Of a stretch of 64,000 nucleotides of DNA, positions 17,377 to 25,833 are shown in pieces. This DNA is from Brytella acorum (lineage in GTDB: Bacteria > Pseudomonadota > Alphaproteobacteria > Acetobacterales > Acetobacteraceae), in the NCBI RefSeq assembly GCF_029309905.1, contig NZ_JARBJP010000005.1:1-64000 (forward strand). Direction: 5' to 3'. The notes beneath the pieces were generated by a model. It saw only the letters and a list, made by a program, of their open reading frames with translations, did not search any database and was not told the DNA's origin. Made by a program: the position numbers and the translations under genes. How positions within the stretch are numbered: position 1 is the first letter of the stretch; the number at the start of each line of letters is the position of its first letter.

Positions 17377-18303
17377 ATGGATCGCGTGGCAACCATCGTG
17401 GGAGGGGCAGGCTTCATCGGTCGCCATGTGGTCGAGGCGCTCGTTCGTCGCGGCTACGTTGTCCGTGTTGCTTCCCGCCGTCCCGACCGGATGCGGCGTT
17501 CGCGGCGATTCGCCGAGCATATCCGCAGCGGTCACGTCGTGCCGGTCTATGCGTCGTTGGTGGACGAGCCGACGCTGGATCTGGCGATCGATGGCGCGGA
17601 GGTGGTCGTGAATCTCGTCTCGATCCTGACGGAAACGGGGGACGAGACGTTTCAGGCGATCAATGCGCAGGGCGCGGGTCGGGTTGCCGATGTCGCGGCG
17701 CGTCATGACGTGAGCCGCTACGTGCATGTTTCGGCAATCGGCGCGGATGTGAATGCGAAATCGCATTACGGGACCAGCAAGGCCGAAGGAGAACTGGCGG
17801 TTCGCCGCGCCATGCCGCGCGCCGCGATCATCCGGCCTTCCGTCGTTTTCGGACCGGGAGACCATTTCCTCACGATGTTCGCGATGATGGCGCGATTCCT
17901 GCCGATCCTGCCCGTTGTCAGCGGCGGGACGCGGTTTCAGCCCGTCTATGTCGGCGATGTGGCGGAGGCGATCGCCCGGCTGGCGGACAGCGCCCAGGAA
18001 AGCGCGCGGACGGTCGAGGCGGGCGGGCCGAATATCCTGACGATGCGCGAGATCATGCGGTTCGTGCTGGATCAGACCGGTCGCCAGAGACGCCTGTTCG
18101 ATCTTCCGATGCCGCTGGCGCGCCTGCAGGCGACGGTTCTCGAACGCCTTCCGGGCAAGCTGCTGACCAACGACCAGCTCAATATGATGCGGACCGACAA
18201 TATCGTGTCGCCCGGGGCGATGACGTTGCAGGAGCTGGAGATTCGCCCGTCGTCGCTATCCGCCGTCGCACCGCGCTATCTGAGGCGAAAATCCAGCCGT
18301 TAA
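17377..18303 (+). CDS. NDUFA9-like NAD(P)-binding oxidoreductase (complex I assembly/subunit family)
   Basis: An atypical short-chain dehydrogenase of 308 residues. The Rossmann motif VGGAGFIGRHVVEAL is at the N-terminus, followed by VVVNLVSIL and a YGTSKAEGE active-site-like Tyr-Lys pair around residue 130, then VFGPGDHFL and QPVYVGDVAEAI. This order is typical of the alphaproteobacterial homologues of mitochondrial NDUFA9, named complex I NDUFA9-subunit family. Whether it associates with NADH dehydrogenase in this organism is not shown. ATG 17377 has AAAGGAA upstream. It stands alone between rnd/tRNA and gltD. Confidence 0.85.
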   Translation: MDRVATIVGGAGFIGRHVVEALVRRGYVVRVASRRPDRMRRSRRFAEHIRSGHVVPVYASLVDEPTLDLAIDGAEVVVNLVSILTETGDETFQAINAQGAGRVADVAARHDVSRYVHVSAIGADVNAKSHYGTSKAEGELAVRRAMPRAAIIRPSVVFGPGDHFLTMFAMMARFLPILPVVSGGTRFQPVYVGDVAEAIARLADSAQESARTVEAGGPNILTMREIMRFVLDQTGRQRRLFDLPMPLARLQATVLERLPGKLLTNDQLNMMRTDNIVSPGAMTLQELEIRPSSLSAVAPRYLRRKSSR

Positions 18304-18513
18304 GAATATGTATGGCCGAAACGGACCTTAAGTATGAAATGAAATTGTTGTTTTGTGGTGGATGCGAGAAAGAAACTTCATTATTGGTCAGTATAGCTGA
18401 CTTATAACCATTCGTGCCCTGATCTAGCTCACATGCATCCGGCAACGAGCCATGTGTCGGACGTGTTCATGGCGCCCTGTCCGAGGGCGCGGTCAGATCG
18501 GGGAGTGCGCACG
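18304..18513. other. Intergenic region upstream of gltD
   Basis: Two hundred and ten bases between the NDUFA9-like gene and gltD. Positions 18304-18400 are AT-richer than the flanks and probably hold the gltDB promoter. I see no convincing sigma-54 -24/-12 pair, no riboswitch fold and no RNA gene. GGGGAG (18500-18505) is the ribosome site that decides the GTG start of gltD. Confidence 0.4.
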
Positions 18514-19971
18514 GTGGCCGAGCGTATGCTGCAATTCGTATCCTTGCCGCAGGCACAGCCGGACAAGCGTCCGGCCAGCGAGCGCCGCGAGGATTTCGGC
18601 GAGATCTATCGCGCCTTCGCGGTCGAGCGCGCCGAGCAGCAGGCCAGCCGCTGCTCGCAGTGCGGCGTGCCGTTCTGCTCGGTGCATTGCCCGCTGGGGA
18701 ACAACATTCCCGACTGGCTCAAACTGACGGCGGAGAACCGGCTGGAAGAGGCTTATGCCATCTCGGCCGCGACCAACACCTTCCCGGAAGTCTGTGGCCG
18801 CATCTGTCCGCAGGACCGTCTGTGCGAAGGCAACTGCGTCATTCAGAAGGGCTTCCAGGCCGTCACCATCGGCGCGGTGGAAAAATTCATCACGGAGACG
18901 GCTTTCGAGAAAGGCTGGGTGACTCCCAACCTGCCGACGTCCGAACGGTCGCAGAGCGTGGGCGTCGTCGGTGCGGGCCCCGCCGGGCTGGCGGCTGCCG
19001 AACGTCTGCGGTCCATGGGCTATCAGGTGCATGTCTATGACCGGTATGATCGCGTCGGCGGGTTGATGGTCTACGGCATTCCGAGCTTCAAGCTGGAGAA
19101 GTCCGTCGTCGCGCGGCGGCATCGTCTGCTCGAGGCGCAGGGTATCGTTTTCCATCTTTCGACGCCGATCGGTTCGGATGCGGGCGAAACGCCTCTGGAG
19201 GATCTGCGCGCGCGCCATGACGCCGTGTTCATCGCGACCGGCGTCTATCGCACGCGCGAAGTCATGGTGCCGGGCGTGGGGCTGGAGGGCGTCGTGCAGG
19301 CGCTCGACTTCCTGACGGCGTCGAACCGGCGCGGCTATGACGATGATCCGGGCGAGGACGCGGGGCTGCATGCCCGTGGAAAGCGCGTCGTCGTCATCGG
19401 CGGCGGCGATACGGCCATGGATTGCGTGCGCACCTCGATCCGTCAGGGCGCGACGTCAGTGACGTGCCTCTATCGCCGCGATCACGCGAATATGCCGGGT
19501 TCGATGCAGGAAGTGAAAAACGCCGAGGAAGAAGGCGTGGCGTTCGCGTGGCTCGCGGCTCCCGAGGCCTTTCTGGGCGATGGCGGGGTGCGGGCCGTGC
19601 GCGCGCATCGCATGCGTCTCAGCCTGCCGGACGCCACGGGGCGCCAGTCGGTCGAAGTCATGCCGGAGAGCCACTTCACGCTGGACGCGGATCTGGTCGT
19701 GCAGGCGCTTGGTTTCGAGCCTGAACCGCTTCCCGAAATGTGGAACGCGCCTGATCTGGCCGTGACGCGCTGGGGCACGCTGAAGGTTGAGCCAGGGCAT
19801 TTCGCCACCAGCCTGCCCGGCGTGTTCGCGGGCGGCGATATCGTGCGCGGGGCGTCCCTGGTCGTATGGGCCATCCGTGACGGACGCGACGCGGCCGATG
19901 AAATCCATGATTATCTGTCTGTCCATGCCGGGTCCGACCGCGCGGGTCAGGCTCTCGAAGCGGCGGAGTGA
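18514..19971 (+). CDS. gltD: Glutamate synthase (NADPH) small subunit
   Basis: Flavoprotein that passes electrons from NADPH to the large subunit, making glutamate from glutamine and 2-oxoglutarate. The 485-residue protein has the N-terminal iron-sulfur cysteines (CSQCGVPFCSVHCPLGNN; CGRICPQDRLCEGNC), FAD-binding GVVGAGPAGLAAAERL, NADPH-binding VVIGGGDTAMD, and the second FAD stretch GVFAGGDIVRGASLVVWAI. GTG 18514 is chosen for its GGGGAG site 8 bases upstream and its domain-fitting N-terminus; the reading frame could extend to 18433. It lies before gltB and overlaps its upstream region. Confidence 0.97.
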   Translation: MAERMLQFVSLPQAQPDKRPASERREDFGEIYRAFAVERAEQQASRCSQCGVPFCSVHCPLGNNIPDWLKLTAENRLEEAYAISAATNTFPEVCGRICPQDRLCEGNCVIQKGFQAVTIGAVEKFITETAFEKGWVTPNLPTSERSQSVGVVGAGPAGLAAAERLRSMGYQVHVYDRYDRVGGLMVYGIPSFKLEKSVVARRHRLLEAQGIVFHLSTPIGSDAGETPLEDLRARHDAVFIATGVYRTREVMVPGVGLEGVVQALDFLTASNRRGYDDDPGEDAGLHARGKRVVVIGGGDTAMDCVRTSIRQGATSVTCLYRRDHANMPGSMQEVKNAEEEGVAFAWLAAPEAFLGDGGVRAVRAHRMRLSLPDATGRQSVEVMPESHFTLDADLVVQALGFEPEPLPEMWNAPDLAVTRWGTLKVEPGHFATSLPGVFAGGDIVRGASLVVWAIRDGRDAADEIHDYLSVHAGSDRAGQALEAAE

Positions 19972-19976
19972 GCGCG

Positions 19977-22900
19977 ATGACCGACGGACGCGATTCGATG
20001 GCACAGGAAGATTTCGCCCAGGCCTACGCGGCCAACGTCGCCCGGCTCGAAGGTCTGTATGATCCTTCGCAGGAGCGTGACGCCTGTGGCGTCGGCCTGG
20101 TGGCCGCGCTTGACGGCCAGCAGCGGCGCGATGTGGTCATGGCGGGCATCAATGCGCTCAAGGCCCTGTGGCATCGTGGCGCGGTGGATGCCGACGGCAA
20201 GACGGGGGATGGCGCGGGCATCCATGTCGAGATCCCGCAGGATTTCTTTGCGGACGCCATCCATACGTCGGGCGACGATCATATCGAGGGGCGGATCGCC
20301 ATCGGCATGGTGTTTCTGCCGAAGACCGATCTGGGCGCGCAGGAGGCCGGTCGCGCGATCATCGAGACCGAAATTCTCGAATTCGGCTATGGGATCTATG
20401 GCTGGCGCCAGGTGCCGATCGATACGGCGTGCATCGGCGAGAAGGCCAATGCGACGCGACCCGAGATCGAACAGATCATGATCCGCAACCGCCTTGGCCG
20501 ATCCGAGGAGGATTTCGAGCGCGACCTCTATGTGATCCGTCGCCGGATCGAGAACGCGGCGCTGGCGAAGCATGTCGATCTCTATATCTGTTCGATGTCC
20601 TGCCGCTCGGTCATCTACAAGGGCATGTTCCTCGCCGAGAACCTGACGGATTTCTATCCCGATCTGCTCGACGAGCGCTTTACGTCGCGGTTTGCGATCT
20701 ATCACCAGCGGTATTCGACCAACACCTTCCCGACCTGGAAGCTGGCCCAGCCTTTTCGACGCATCGCCCATAATGGCGAGATCAACACGATTTCGGGCAA
20801 TGTGAACTGGATGCGCAGCCACGAGACGCGTCTGGCGGACGAGGCCCTCAATCCGTTCATGGGCGATCTCAAGCCGGTCGTGCAGCCCGCGGGTTCCGAC
20901 ACGGCCATGCTCGACAACGTGTTCGAGATGCTGACCTTCGCGGGGCGCGACGCGCCCATGACCAAGACGATGCTGGTCCCGGCCAGCGTCGGCGCGAATT
21001 CGGCCATGACGGAAAAGCAGCGCGCCCTGTTTTCCTACTGCAATGCGGTCATGGAGCCCTGGGATGGTCCGGCGGCGATCTGTGGCACGGACGGGCGCTG
21101 GATCGTGGCCGGTCTGGACCGCGCCGGTCTGCGGCCTCTGCGCTACATGATCACGGAGAACGACTTGCTCGTGGTCGGGTCCGAGACCGGCATGGTGCGT
21201 TTCCCCGACGCGCAGATCCGCGAACTGGGACGGCTCGGGCCGGGGCAGATGCTTGGCTTCGACATGAAGGAAGCGAAGCTCTACCAGCCCGCCGAACTGC
21301 TCGATCTCCTGGCTGGACGGCAGGACTATGAGGGCTGGAGCCAGCGCATCCGCAATATCGGCTCGGTCGTGCGCGACGACGTGGCCGAGCCCGTCTTCTA
21401 TGCGGCGGATGAACTGCGTCGTCGTCAGCTCGCGGTCAATCTGACGCATGAAGAGCTGGAGACGATCCTCCATCCCATGGTCGAGACCGCGGCCGAGGCC
21501 ATCGGCTCGATGGGGGACGACACGCCGCTTCAGATCGTATCGTCGACCTATCGCGGCCTGTCGCATTATTTCCGGCAGGGATTCAGCCAGGTCACGAACC
21601 CGCCCATCGACTCGCTGCGTGAAACGCGCGTCATGAGCCTGACGACCCGCCTGGGGAATCTGGGCAACGTCATGGACGAATCCGCCGAGCAGTGCGACAT
21701 GCTGCAACTGCCGAGTCCGGTGCTGACGATCGGGGAGTTCGAGGCGCTGCGGGGTTTCTGCGGCCGTTCCGGCGCGACCGTGGATTGCACCTTCGACGCG
21801 TCCGAAGGCGAGGCCGGACTGCGTGACGGCATCGCGCGCATCCGGCGCGAGGCCGAGGACCACGTGCGCGGCGGGTGCGCGCATCTTTTCCTCAGCGACG
21901 AAGGGCAGAATGCCGGGCGCGCCGCGATCCCGATGATCCTCGCGACGGCGGCTGTGCATATCCATCTCGTGCGCCAGTCCCTGCGCACGTTCACCTCGCT
22001 GAACGTGCGTTCGTCCGACGCCATGGACGTGCATGCGATCGCGGTGACGATCGGCGTCGGCGCGACGACCATCAACCCCTATCTCGCGCAGGAATGTATC
22101 CAGGACCGGCTGCGTCGCGGGTTGTTCGGCGACATGACGCTGCGCGAGGCCGTCGAGCGTTATCGCAAGGCGCTCGACAAGGGGCTGCTCAAGATCATGT
22201 CCAAATCGGGCATTTCGATCGTTTCGGCCTATCGCGGCGGCTATAATTTCGAGGCGGTCGGCCTGTCGCGCGCGCTGGTGGCGGAGTTCTTCCCCGGCAT
22301 GGCGTCGCGCATCTCCGGGATCGGCCTGCCGGGCATCGCGCGCAACGTCCTGACGGCGCATGAAGCGGCCTGGGGTGGTCCCGCGGGCGCGCTTCCGATC
22401 GGCGGGCTGTACAAGCTCCGCCGCTCGGGCGAAGTCCACGCGTTTAATGGCCAGCTCATCCACATGCTTCAGACGGCCGTGGCGACGGACAGTTTTTCGC
22501 TGTTCCGCCGCTATACCGACGCCGTGCGCCGTCAGCCGCCCGTCTCCCTGCGCGATCTGCTCGATTTCCGCCGCACGCGCGATCCGATCGCCGTCGACGA
22601 GGTGGAGAGCATCACGCAGATCCGCCGTCGCCTCGTCGCGCCCGGCATTTCGCTCGGCGCCCTGAGCCCCGAGGCGCATGAAACGCTGGCGATCGCCATG
22701 AACCGCATCGGCGCGAAGTCCGATTCCGGCGAAGGCGGCGAGGACTCGGCACGCGCGAAACCGCGCCCCAACGGCGATAACGCCAATTCCGCCATCAAGC
22801 AGGTGGCCTCGGGCCGTTTCGGCGTCACGGCGGAATATCTCAACAACTGCCGCGAAATCGAGATCAAGGTCGCCCAGGGTGCGAAGCCCGGCGAGGGCGG

Positions 22901-24509
22901 CCAGCTTCCGGGCTTCAAGGTTACGGAGCTGATCGCCAAGCTGCGCCATGCCACGCCGGGCGTGACGCTGATTTCGCCGCCGCCGCATCACGACATCTAT
23001 TCGATCGAGGATCTGGCGCAGCTCATCTACGATCTCAAGCAGATCAACCCGACCGCGACGGTGACGGTCAAACTCGTCGCGCGGACCGGCATCGGCACGA
23101 TCGCCGCCGGGGTCGCGAAGGCGAAGGCCGATTCGATCCTGATTTCCGGCCATTGCGGCGGCACGGGCGCCAGTCCGCAATCCTCGGTCAAATATGCGGG
23201 TCTGCCGTGGGAAATGGGGCTGAGCGAAGCGCATCAGGTGCTGATGCTCAACCGTCTGCGTCATCGCATCCTGCTGCGTGCCGATGGCGGGCTGAAAACC
23301 GGTCGGGACGTGGTGATCGCGGCGATGCTGGGCGCCGAGGAGTTCGGCATCGGCACGGCGGCGCTCGTGGCCATGGGCTGCATCATGGTGCGTCAGTGCC
23401 ATTCCAACACCTGCCCGGTCGGGGTGTGCGTGCAGGACGAGGCTTTGCGCGCCAAGTTCGAGGGCACGCCCGAGAAGGTCATCAACCTTTTCACCTTCGT
23501 CGCCGAGGATGTGCGCAACATCCTGGCCGATCTCGGCTTCCGCAGTCTCGAAGAGATCATCGGGCGCACGGACCTGCTGCACCAGGTGTCACGCGGCGCG
23601 GATTATCTCGACGATCTCGATCTGAACTCGCTGCTGGTTCAGGCCGACCCCGGCCCCTATGCGCGCTACTGCACGCGTGAAGGCCGCAACGAAGTGCCCG
23701 AAACGCTGGACGCCCAGATCATCGCCGACGCCAGGCCGCTCTTCGAGCATCGCGAGAAGCTGCATCTGCACTACACGGTCCAGAACACGCACCGCGCCAT
23801 CGGCACGCGCGTTTCGGGCCTGATCACGAGGCAATTCGGCATGCACGAACTGCCGCCGGACCATCTGACGCTGCGCCTGCGTGGCTCGGCGGGTCAGTCG
23901 CTCGGCGCGTTCGCCGTGCAGGGCGTGAAGATCGACGTGATCGGCGATGCGAATGATTATGTCGGCAAGGGGCTGTCCGGCGCGACCATCGTGGTCCGTC
24001 AGTCGCCGACCGTACAGCGCCGCACGGAGCGCAATGCCATCATCGGCAATACGGTGCTCTATGGCGCGACGTCGGGCATGCTGTTCGCGGCGGGGCAGGC
24101 GGGCGAGCGCTTCGCGGTGCGCAACTCCGGCGCGATCGCCGTGGTCGAGGGCGCGGGGTCGAATGCCTGCGAATACATGACGGGTGGAACCGTCGTGATT
24201 CTCGGTTGCACGGGCGATAATTTCGGAGCGGGTTTCACGGGCGGCATGGCGTTCGTGCTGGATACCGACGATCAGTTCGAGAGCCGGATCAATCCGGACA
24301 CCGTGCTCTGGAACCGTGTCGAAGACGAAAAATACGAGGTCATGCTGCGTGAACTCGTCGAACGGCATGCGAAGGAAACCGGGAGCGCCTACGCGGCGGA
24401 ACTTCTCCATCGCTGGGAGACGAACCTGCCGCGCTTCTGGCATATCGTGCCGCGCGATTATGCGCGGATCATCGGCTATGAGGCACCCGCCGCCGTTCAG
24501 GCGGCGTGA
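19977..24509 (+). CDS. gltB: Glutamate synthase large subunit
   Basis: The 1510-residue subunit holds the glutaminase and synthase centres. An N-terminal Ntn-type amidotransferase domain begins at ERDACGVGL, whose cysteine becomes residue 1 after removal of a roughly 33-residue propeptide. The central domain is followed by the FMN-binding synthase domain (GLPWEMGLSEAHQVL; ADGGLKTGRDV), the 3Fe-4S ligands in RQCHSNTCPVGVC and the C-terminal GXGXG beta-helix (GGTVVILG). ATG 19977 has GGCGGAG 8 bases upstream; GTG 19968, overlapping the gltD stop, is an alternative. The gene order gltD-gltB is the reverse of E. coli. Confidence 0.97.
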   Translation: MTDGRDSMAQEDFAQAYAANVARLEGLYDPSQERDACGVGLVAALDGQQRRDVVMAGINALKALWHRGAVDADGKTGDGAGIHVEIPQDFFADAIHTSGDDHIEGRIAIGMVFLPKTDLGAQEAGRAIIETEILEFGYGIYGWRQVPIDTACIGEKANATRPEIEQIMIRNRLGRSEEDFERDLYVIRRRIENAALAKHVDLYICSMSCRSVIYKGMFLAENLTDFYPDLLDERFTSRFAIYHQRYSTNTFPTWKLAQPFRRIAHNGEINTISGNVNWMRSHETRLADEALNPFMGDLKPVVQPAGSDTAMLDNVFEMLTFAGRDAPMTKTMLVPASVGANSAMTEKQRALFSYCNAVMEPWDGPAAICGTDGRWIVAGLDRAGLRPLRYMITENDLLVVGSETGMVRFPDAQIRELGRLGPGQMLGFDMKEAKLYQPAELLDLLAGRQDYEGWSQRIRNIGSVVRDDVAEPVFYAADELRRRQLAVNLTHEELETILHPMVETAAEAIGSMGDDTPLQIVSSTYRGLSHYFRQGFSQVTNPPIDSLRETRVMSLTTRLGNLGNVMDESAEQCDMLQLPSPVLTIGEFEALRGFCGRSGATVDCTFDASEGEAGLRDGIARIRREAEDHVRGGCAHLFLSDEGQNAGRAAIPMILATAAVHIHLVRQSLRTFTSLNVRSSDAMDVHAIAVTIGVGATTINPYLAQECIQDRLRRGLFGDMTLREAVERYRKALDKGLLKIMSKSGISIVSAYRGGYNFEAVGLSRALVAEFFPGMASRISGIGLPGIARNVLTAHEAAWGGPAGALPIGGLYKLRRSGEVHAFNGQLIHMLQTAVATDSFSLFRRYTDAVRRQPPVSLRDLLDFRRTRDPIAVDEVESITQIRRRLVAPGISLGALSPEAHETLAIAMNRIGAKSDSGEGGEDSARAKPRPNGDNANSAIKQVASGRFGVTAEYLNNCREIEIKVAQGAKPGEGGQLPGFKVTELIAKLRHATPGVTLISPPPHHDIYSIEDLAQLIYDLKQINPTATVTVKLVARTGIGTIAAGVAKAKADSILISGHCGGTGASPQSSVKYAGLPWEMGLSEAHQVLMLNRLRHRILLRADGGLKTGRDVVIAAMLGAEEFGIGTAALVAMGCIMVRQCHSNTCPVGVCVQDEALRAKFEGTPEKVINLFTFVAEDVRNILADLGFRSLEEIIGRTDLLHQVSRGADYLDDLDLNSLLVQADPGPYARYCTREGRNEVPETLDAQIIADARPLFEHREKLHLHYTVQNTHRAIGTRVSGLITRQFGMHELPPDHLTLRLRGSAGQSLGAFAVQGVKIDVIGDANDYVGKGLSGATIVVRQSPTVQRRTERNAIIGNTVLYGATSGMLFAAGQAGERFAVRNSGAIAVVEGAGSNACEYMTGGTVVILGCTGDNFGAGFTGGMAFVLDTDDQFESRINPDTVLWNRVEDEKYEVMLRELVERHAKETGSAYAAELLHRWETNLPRFWHIVPRDYARIIGYEAPAAVQAA

Positions 24510-24512
24510 AAC

Positions 24513-24541
24513 CCTGCCGGGCGGTGCACCTGCCCGGCGGG
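24513..24541. terminator. Hairpin between convergent gltB and nagK-like gene
   Basis: GCCGGGC (24516-24522) and GCCCGGC (24532-24538) form a 7-bp GC stem around a GGTGCACCT loop, extendable by about three pairs including one G-T wobble. No T-run follows on either strand, so termination would be of the weak or factor-dependent kind. Position between two stop codons supports a shared terminator role. Confidence 0.45.
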
Positions 24542-24545
24542 AGTC

Positions 24546-25445
24546 CTATCGTCCCAGATAGGTCGCACCGATCAGCCCGGCGTCGTTCCCGAGGCTGGAG
24601 CACAGGACCAGAGGCTCATCGGTGCGACGCAGGATGCGTCGTCGCGTTTCAATATCAAGCGCGTCGATGAGATCGGCGGCGTTCGAAAGCCCGCCGCCGA
24701 CGGCGATGACCGTGGCCCCCGTGATGTTGACGGCCAGAGCCAGCGCGGACGACACATAGGACAGGAAATGCGCGATCGCCCGGCTGGCCGCGGAGTCGCC
24801 GGTCCGCCAGGCGTCAAGAATGGCCCGGCTTTCGCGGTTATCGTTCCCACCGACCCAACGATAGAGACGTTCGATCCCTCGCGCGCCGCCAATCGTATCC
24901 ACGCAGCCCCGCTGGCCGCATCCACAGGGAAAGCAGGGAAGAAGATCATGCGCGTTTCTGATGTCGGGAACGAAAGGACCGTGACCCCATTCACCCGTCA
25001 GTCCGTTTTTTCCAAACACGGGCTTGCCGCCGATGACGAGACCACCGCCGACGCCGGTGCCCAGAATGATGCCGAACACACTGTCATGACCCCGCCCGAC
25101 GCCCTGATGGCTCTCGGCCAGTGCGAAACAGTCGGCATCGTTGCCGATGTGAACCGGACGTTCCAGCAGATCGGATAATAGACGGGCGATGGGTCTATTG
25201 TTCAGACAAGGGATATTGGCAGCCGAGCAGAGGCCGGTCTCAGGGTCCTGGAGTCCTGCGAGCGCGATATGGAGCGCAACGCCGGGATGAGGGTCCGCCA
25301 ATGTTTTGAGCGCTAACGCGAAAGCCTGGAAATCATCGCGTGGAGTCGGGACTCTTTGGCGTGCGAGCAGCACGCTGTTATCGTGGACAACGGCGCTGTC
25401 AATAAACGAACCACCGATATCAGCGCACAGGATTTTTTCTGGCAT
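24546..25445 (-). CDS. nagK: ROK-family sugar kinase, probable N-acetylglucosamine kinase
   Basis: Cytoplasmic kinase that would phosphorylate GlcNAc to GlcNAc-6-phosphate with ATP. The 299-residue protein has the phosphate-binding ADIGGSFIDSAV at the N-terminus, the catalytic-aspartate motif HIGNDADCFALAE, the ROK histidine in TGEWGHGPF, and the zinc cysteines CGCGQRGC followed by DTIGGARGIERLYRW. The run after GTGVGGGLVIGGKPVFGKNGL closely resembles E. coli NagK. Lacking a helix-turn-helix, it is a kinase and not a regulator. It diverges from the N-glycan glycosidase operon, consistent with handling GlcNAc from that pathway. A fructokinase or mannokinase role is the main alternative. Confidence 0.8.
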   Translation of the reverse strand: MPEKILCADIGGSFIDSAVVHDNSVLLARQRVPTPRDDFQAFALALKTLADPHPGVALHIALAGLQDPETGLCSAANIPCLNNRPIARLLSDLLERPVHIGNDADCFALAESHQGVGRGHDSVFGIILGTGVGGGLVIGGKPVFGKNGLTGEWGHGPFVPDIRNAHDLLPCFPCGCGQRGCVDTIGGARGIERLYRWVGGNDNRESRAILDAWRTGDSAASRAIAHFLSYVSSALALAVNITGATVIAVGGGLSNAADLIDALDIETRRRILRRTDEPLVLCSSLGNDAGLIGATYLGR

Positions 25446-25833
25446 CAGATGCGGGCGGCTTTCATGTGTGTATCGGTCGCATGGCTTGGTGCCGCTGGCT
25501 TGAAATTCACGGCTGCGTCGTTCGGCACCCCTTTATGACCTGTCCTGTTGGCTTTGACCTCACGCTATCGAGGGAAATTTTGTTCAGCAAGAGAAATAAT
25601 CATTCCTGAGCGTATACGGTGCGGAGCGTTTTTGGGGCTCGACCGAAATGAGAATATGCCGGTCATGCGACATCTCCTTCACGAGGATGTCTTTTGACAA
25701 AGCCCGAGATTTTCGAGGCGCATTTTATGGATGACTCCGCCATGCGGGCAGGAATGATGCGAAAGAAAGTTTGTTCCGACAAACAAATAAAAAGAGATTG
25801 ACCTCGGGCCGGGAATTAATTCACAAATTTAAC
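25446..25833. promoter_or_regulatory. Control region between nagK-like gene and the glycosidase operon
   Basis: This 388-base gap must carry divergent promoters. Features visible: a hairpin (GACATC 25669-25674 with GATGTC 25686-25691) followed by CTTTTG, like a weak terminator or attenuator in the leader; a TTGACA hexamer at 25694-25699 with no good -10 at standard spacing; and a perfect inverted repeat GTTTGT-TCCG-ACAAAC at 25769-25784, 50 bases before the chosen GH29 start. No reading frame in it looks like a gene. Confidence 0.45.
25769..25784. promoter_or_regulatory. Inverted repeat, candidate operator of the glycosidase operon
   Basis: GTTTGT TCCG ACAAAC is a perfect 6-bp inverted repeat with a 4-base centre, lying 50 bases upstream of the GH29 start in otherwise AT-rich DNA. 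Such size suits a dimeric regulator. The ROK regulator at 48451 is the obvious candidate in the locus, but no confirmed second site was found. Confidence 0.35.

Noticed and set aside
19947-23582. Open frame of 1211 codons antisense to gltB
   Set aside because: Composition-driven mirror frame in GC-rich DNA; the protein is Arg/His/Asp-rich with no domain, and gltB on the other strand is certain.
25694-25717. TTGACA at 25694 as a sigma-70 promoter of the glycosidase operon
   Set aside because: No acceptable -10 hexamer 16-18 bases downstream.
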